From Thalassospira xianhensis MCCC 1A02616 (GTDB lineage Bacteria; Pseudomonadota; Alphaproteobacteria; Rhodospirillales; Thalassospiraceae), in contig NZ_JPWA01000004.1 of assembly GCF_003326475.1 (NCBI RefSeq), positions 62,001-126,000 on the forward strand: DNA of 64,000 bases. Direction: 5' to 3'. This document shows positions 62,346 to 64,000 of the stretch, one piece after another. The notes under the pieces were generated by a model. It worked only from the letters and a program-made list of their open reading frames with translations. It was not told the DNA's origin and did not search any database. How positions within the stretch are numbered: position 1 is the stretch's first letter; each line of letters begins with the position of its first letter. Position numbers and translations under genes: made by a program.

Positions 62346-62372
62346 TGAACGCAGTGACGGAGAAGACCACCA

Positions 62373-63392
62373 GTGGGGCGCGTAAAAGAAGAATACAGGT
62401 CGCTTGCAGGCCCGGAAAAAGCCGCGATTCTGATGCTGGCACTTGGTGAAGAACACGCCACCAAAATGTTCAGCATGATGGATGACGAGGAAATCAAAGA
62501 GATTTCCCAGACCATGTCGGGTCTTGGCACCATCAGCTCCAATATCGTTGAACGTCTGTTTGTGGAATTTGCAGACCAGCTTTCCTCGACCGGCTCGCTG
62601 GTCGGTTCGTTCGATACGACCGAACGCCTGCTGTCCAAAGTCCTTCCCGAAGACCGTGTCAACGGCATCATGGAAGAGATTCGCGGCCCCGCCGGCCGCA
62701 CCATGTGGGACAAGCTCAACAACGTGAACGAGGCGGTTCTCGCCAACTACCTCAAAAACGAATACCCCCAGACCGTTGGCGTGGTGCTTTCGAAACTGAA
62801 ATCATCCCACTCGGCCGCTGTATTGTCGCTATTGCCGGAAAACTTCTCGATGGAGGTCATCATGCGTATGCTGCGCATGGAGGCCGTGCAGAAAGAGGTT
62901 CTCGACAATATCGAGAAAACACTCCGCACCGAATTCATGTCGAACCTTGCGCGCGGCTCGCGCGGCGACAACCACGAACTGATGGCCGACATCTTCAACA
63001 GCCTGGATCGCCAAAGCCAGGACCGCTTCCTCACCGCCCTCGAGGAACGCAACCGCGACTCTGCGGAAAAGATCAAGGCCCTCATGTTCACCTTCGAAGA
63101 CCTGGCCCGTCTCGACAACAACGGCGTTCAGACGCTGCTCCGTCAGGTCGAAAAAGACAAACTCGCACTGGCCCTCAAAGGCTCGACCGATGCGATGCGC
63201 GATCTGTTCTTCAAAAACATGTCCGAACGTGCCGGCAAGATGATGCGCGAAGACATGGACGCACTGGGCCCCGTCCGCCTGTCGGATGTCGAGGAATCCC
63301 AGATGATGATCGTCCAGCTCGCCAAGGAACTCGCAGCCCAAGGCCAGATCGTCATCTCCGAAGGGGGGGGCGAGGACGAAATGGTCTACTGA
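62373..63392 (+). CDS. fliG: Flagellar motor switch protein FliG
   Basis: Rotor component of the flagellar switch complex that contacts the stator and reverses rotation. 339 residues starting at GTG 62373 with GGAG 10 nt upstream. N-terminal domain ([34 protein letters not shown]), middle domain with the EHPQT-like motif present as [15 protein letters not shown] (about 129-143), and C-terminal torque domain ([55 protein letters not shown]) with the charged stator-interacting residues. It is not accompanied by fliF or fliH in this window. Eight consecutive G (63363-63370) lie seven codons before the stop. Decayed copies of its 3' end follow downstream. Confidence 0.95.
   Translation: MGRVKEEYRSLAGPEKAAILMLALGEEHATKMFSMMDDEEIKEISQTMSGLGTISSNIVERLFVEFADQLSSTGSLVGSFDTTERLLSKVLPEDRVNGIMEEIRGPAGRTMWDKLNNVNEAVLANYLKNEYPQTVGVVLSKLKSSHSAAVLSLLPENFSMEVIMRMLRMEAVQKEVLDNIEKTLRTEFMSNLARGSRGDNHELMADIFNSLDRQSQDRFLTALEERNRDSAEKIKALMFTFEDLARLDNNGVQTLLRQVEKDKLALALKGSTDAMRDLFFKNMSERAGKMMREDMDALGPVRLSDVEESQMMIVQLAKELAAQGQIVISEGGGEDEMVY
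63363..63370 (+). repeat. Homopolymer of eight G in fliG
   Basis: G8 tract encoding Gly-Gly-Gly in the FliG tail. Gain of one G or a -1 ribosomal slip would bypass the stop at 63390-63392 and read on to 63931. Confidence 0.9.
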
Positions 63393-63426
63393 CCCCTGCA
63401 TCCAATCCGGGCCTCGAACGAAAAAC

Positions 63427-63458
63427 GGGACGGCAGCTTGCCGTCCCTTTCCTTTTGC
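63427..63458 (+). terminator. Terminator of fliG
   Basis: Stem GGGACGGC / GCCGTCCC with loop AGCTT, followed by TTTCCTTTT, 34 nt after the fliG stop. Confidence 0.8.
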
Positions 63459-63539
63459 GCAGTCAGCACGCCACTTTGGCAAAGTCCCTTAGCCACTCCA
63501 GACGGATCTCCCCTCCTCTCGATGCCCCAAACAACCTGC

Positions 63540-63758
63540 GGCCCCGTTCGCCTGACGGCTGCCGGGAATCCTGGATGATGACCACTCAGCCCGCCAAGGA
63601 ACCTGCCACACAGGACCAAATCACCCTTCCCGAAGATGGTGGCGGCCTAATGCCCTTGGTGCTGCCCCAGCACCTCCCGATACCCGTGGCATCCAGTCCG
63701 AGCCCCAACCAACCACGACCAAGCCGGAATGGCAGCTTGTTGCCTCGCTCTTTTGCAA
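63540..63758 (+). repeat. Repeat unit 2: decayed copy of the fliG 3' end (pseudogene fragment)
   Basis: Aligns with 63267-63461 at an offset of 272-273 nt in the coding part and 291-299 nt in the non-coding part because of small insertions. Over the 80 nt from GGAATCC about 70 per cent of positions match by eye, most differences being transitions. Translation in the frame of the copy still shows ES-MM--Q-AKE-A-Q-QI---GGG, as in the FliG tail. The terminator stem is degraded. Confidence 0.7.
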
Positions 63759-63808
63759 GGTTGATAAAACACTCCCGTAATGACTTTTGGTCGTCTCGGT
63801 CTGAAGGC

Positions 63809-63950
63809 CTCCGTTCGATGCCTTGCGGCCTCGCCATCCGGTCCGGGTCCGGGTCCCGACCAATCGCGCCCCAAACCGGGACGGCTGATTATCGCTCCCT
63901 TTGTTGTGCGATTGGCGCACCACTTCCGTAATGACTTTTGGCCGTTTCGG
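63809..63950 (+). repeat. Repeat unit 3: shorter, internally deleted copy
   Basis: CTCC-TTCGATGCC (about 63809-63822) repeats the spacer before unit 2 (CTCCTCTCGATGCC, about 63512-63525), and 63835-63950 repeats 63690-63800, including the identical CCGTAATGACTTTTGG (63775-63790 and 63926-63941). The fliG-like middle part is missing. Confidence 0.6.
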
Positions 63951-64000
63951 GCGGATCGCTCCTGATATGGATGCCTCATAAAACGGCTGGCACCGCGCCG
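63951..64000. other. Window end, no feature seen
   Basis: No gene, promoter or further repeat is recognisable in the last 50 nt. The gene to the right of fliG is outside the window. Confidence 0.5.

Larger units (their letters stand above)
63267..63461 (+). repeat. Repeat unit 1: fliG 3' end and terminator
   Basis: Reference unit for the tandem array. It covers the last 42 codons of fliG, the stop and the terminator region. Anchors shared with unit 2 are GGCCCCGT (63267), GGAATCC (63293), GCCAAGGAAC, CATCCA-TCCG (63399), GGCAGCTTG (63432) and CTTTTGC (63452). Confidence 0.7.

Noticed and set aside
62061-62348. 95-residue plus-strand frame between tRNA-Asp and fliG
   Set aside because: It begins inside the tRNA promoter region on the opposite strand, has no ribosome binding site and no family-like sequence.
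62705-63931. 408-residue open frame overlapping fliG in another frame
   Set aside because: Inside fliG it is out of frame and proline/arginine-rich. Only its last third is discussed, as a possible frameshift extension of FliG, not as a separate gene.

Overview
The window is 64 kb of chromosomal core genome from an alphaproteobacterium, most likely a member of the Rhodospirillales close to Thalassospira. This is inferred from moderate GC, an alphaproteobacterial lexA operator (GAAC-N7-GAAC), the short ProS type without an editing insert, and gene neighbourhoods typical of the class (nuoA-N followed by birA-coaX-rnj-mce-proS-lolCD-dnaE; rpsB-tsf-pyrH-frr-uppS-cdsA-dxr-rseP-bamA-skp-lpxD-fabZ-lpxA-lpxI-lpxB; trpGDC-moaC-lexA-comEC). 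No insertion sequence, prophage, CRISPR array or toxin cassette was seen.

Layout. 1-5269 (minus): tpiA, secG, pyrG, kdsA, eno, most with their own terminators. 5596-9087 (plus): a PpiD-type periplasmic foldase and trpE. 9084-10732 (minus): a small DUF3592-like membrane protein and a divergent polysaccharide deacetylase, which separate trpE from trpGDC. 10949-14738 (plus): trpG, trpD, trpC, moaC, lexA. 14792-16957 (minus): comEC. 17051-19878 (plus): gltX, gltA. 19954-32855 (minus): a 14-gene, about 13 kb transcription unit from pyrH to gloA, combining ribosome recycling, isoprenoid and undecaprenyl synthesis, phospholipid synthesis, the outer-membrane assembly protein BamA, and lipid A synthesis. 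33022-34813 (minus): tsf and rpsB, each with its own terminator. 35049-42757 (minus): dnaE, lolD, lolC, proS and an exported hypothetical protein. 42758-43189: a gene-free gap with a strong orphan plus-strand terminator. 43190-47329 (minus): DUF1467, mce, rnj, coaX, birA. 47332-61694 (minus): the complete 14-gene complex I operon nuoA-N. Then tRNA-Asp(GTC) (minus), and fliG (plus).

Functionally this is housekeeping: glycolysis and TCA entry (eno, tpiA, gltA), CTP/UMP synthesis (pyrG, pyrH), tryptophan synthesis, the cell envelope (kdsA, lpx genes, bamA, skp, lolCD, uppS, cdsA, dxr), translation (gltX, proS, rpsB, tsf, frr), replication and SOS control (dnaE, lexA), RNA decay (rnj), respiration (nuo) and motility (fliG).

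The most unusual part is the right edge. Downstream of fliG, the 3' end of fliG together with its terminator region is present again as a decayed tandem copy (about 63540-63758), and a third, internally deleted unit follows (about 63809-63950). A run of eight G sits seven codons before the fliG stop. A one-base slip there would enter the frame in which the second copy still resembles the FliG tail. Other points of interest are the candidate sRNA locus at about 42850-43075, the low-GC gene wedged against trpE, and a 15-base word shared between the gltX leader and the fliG repeats.
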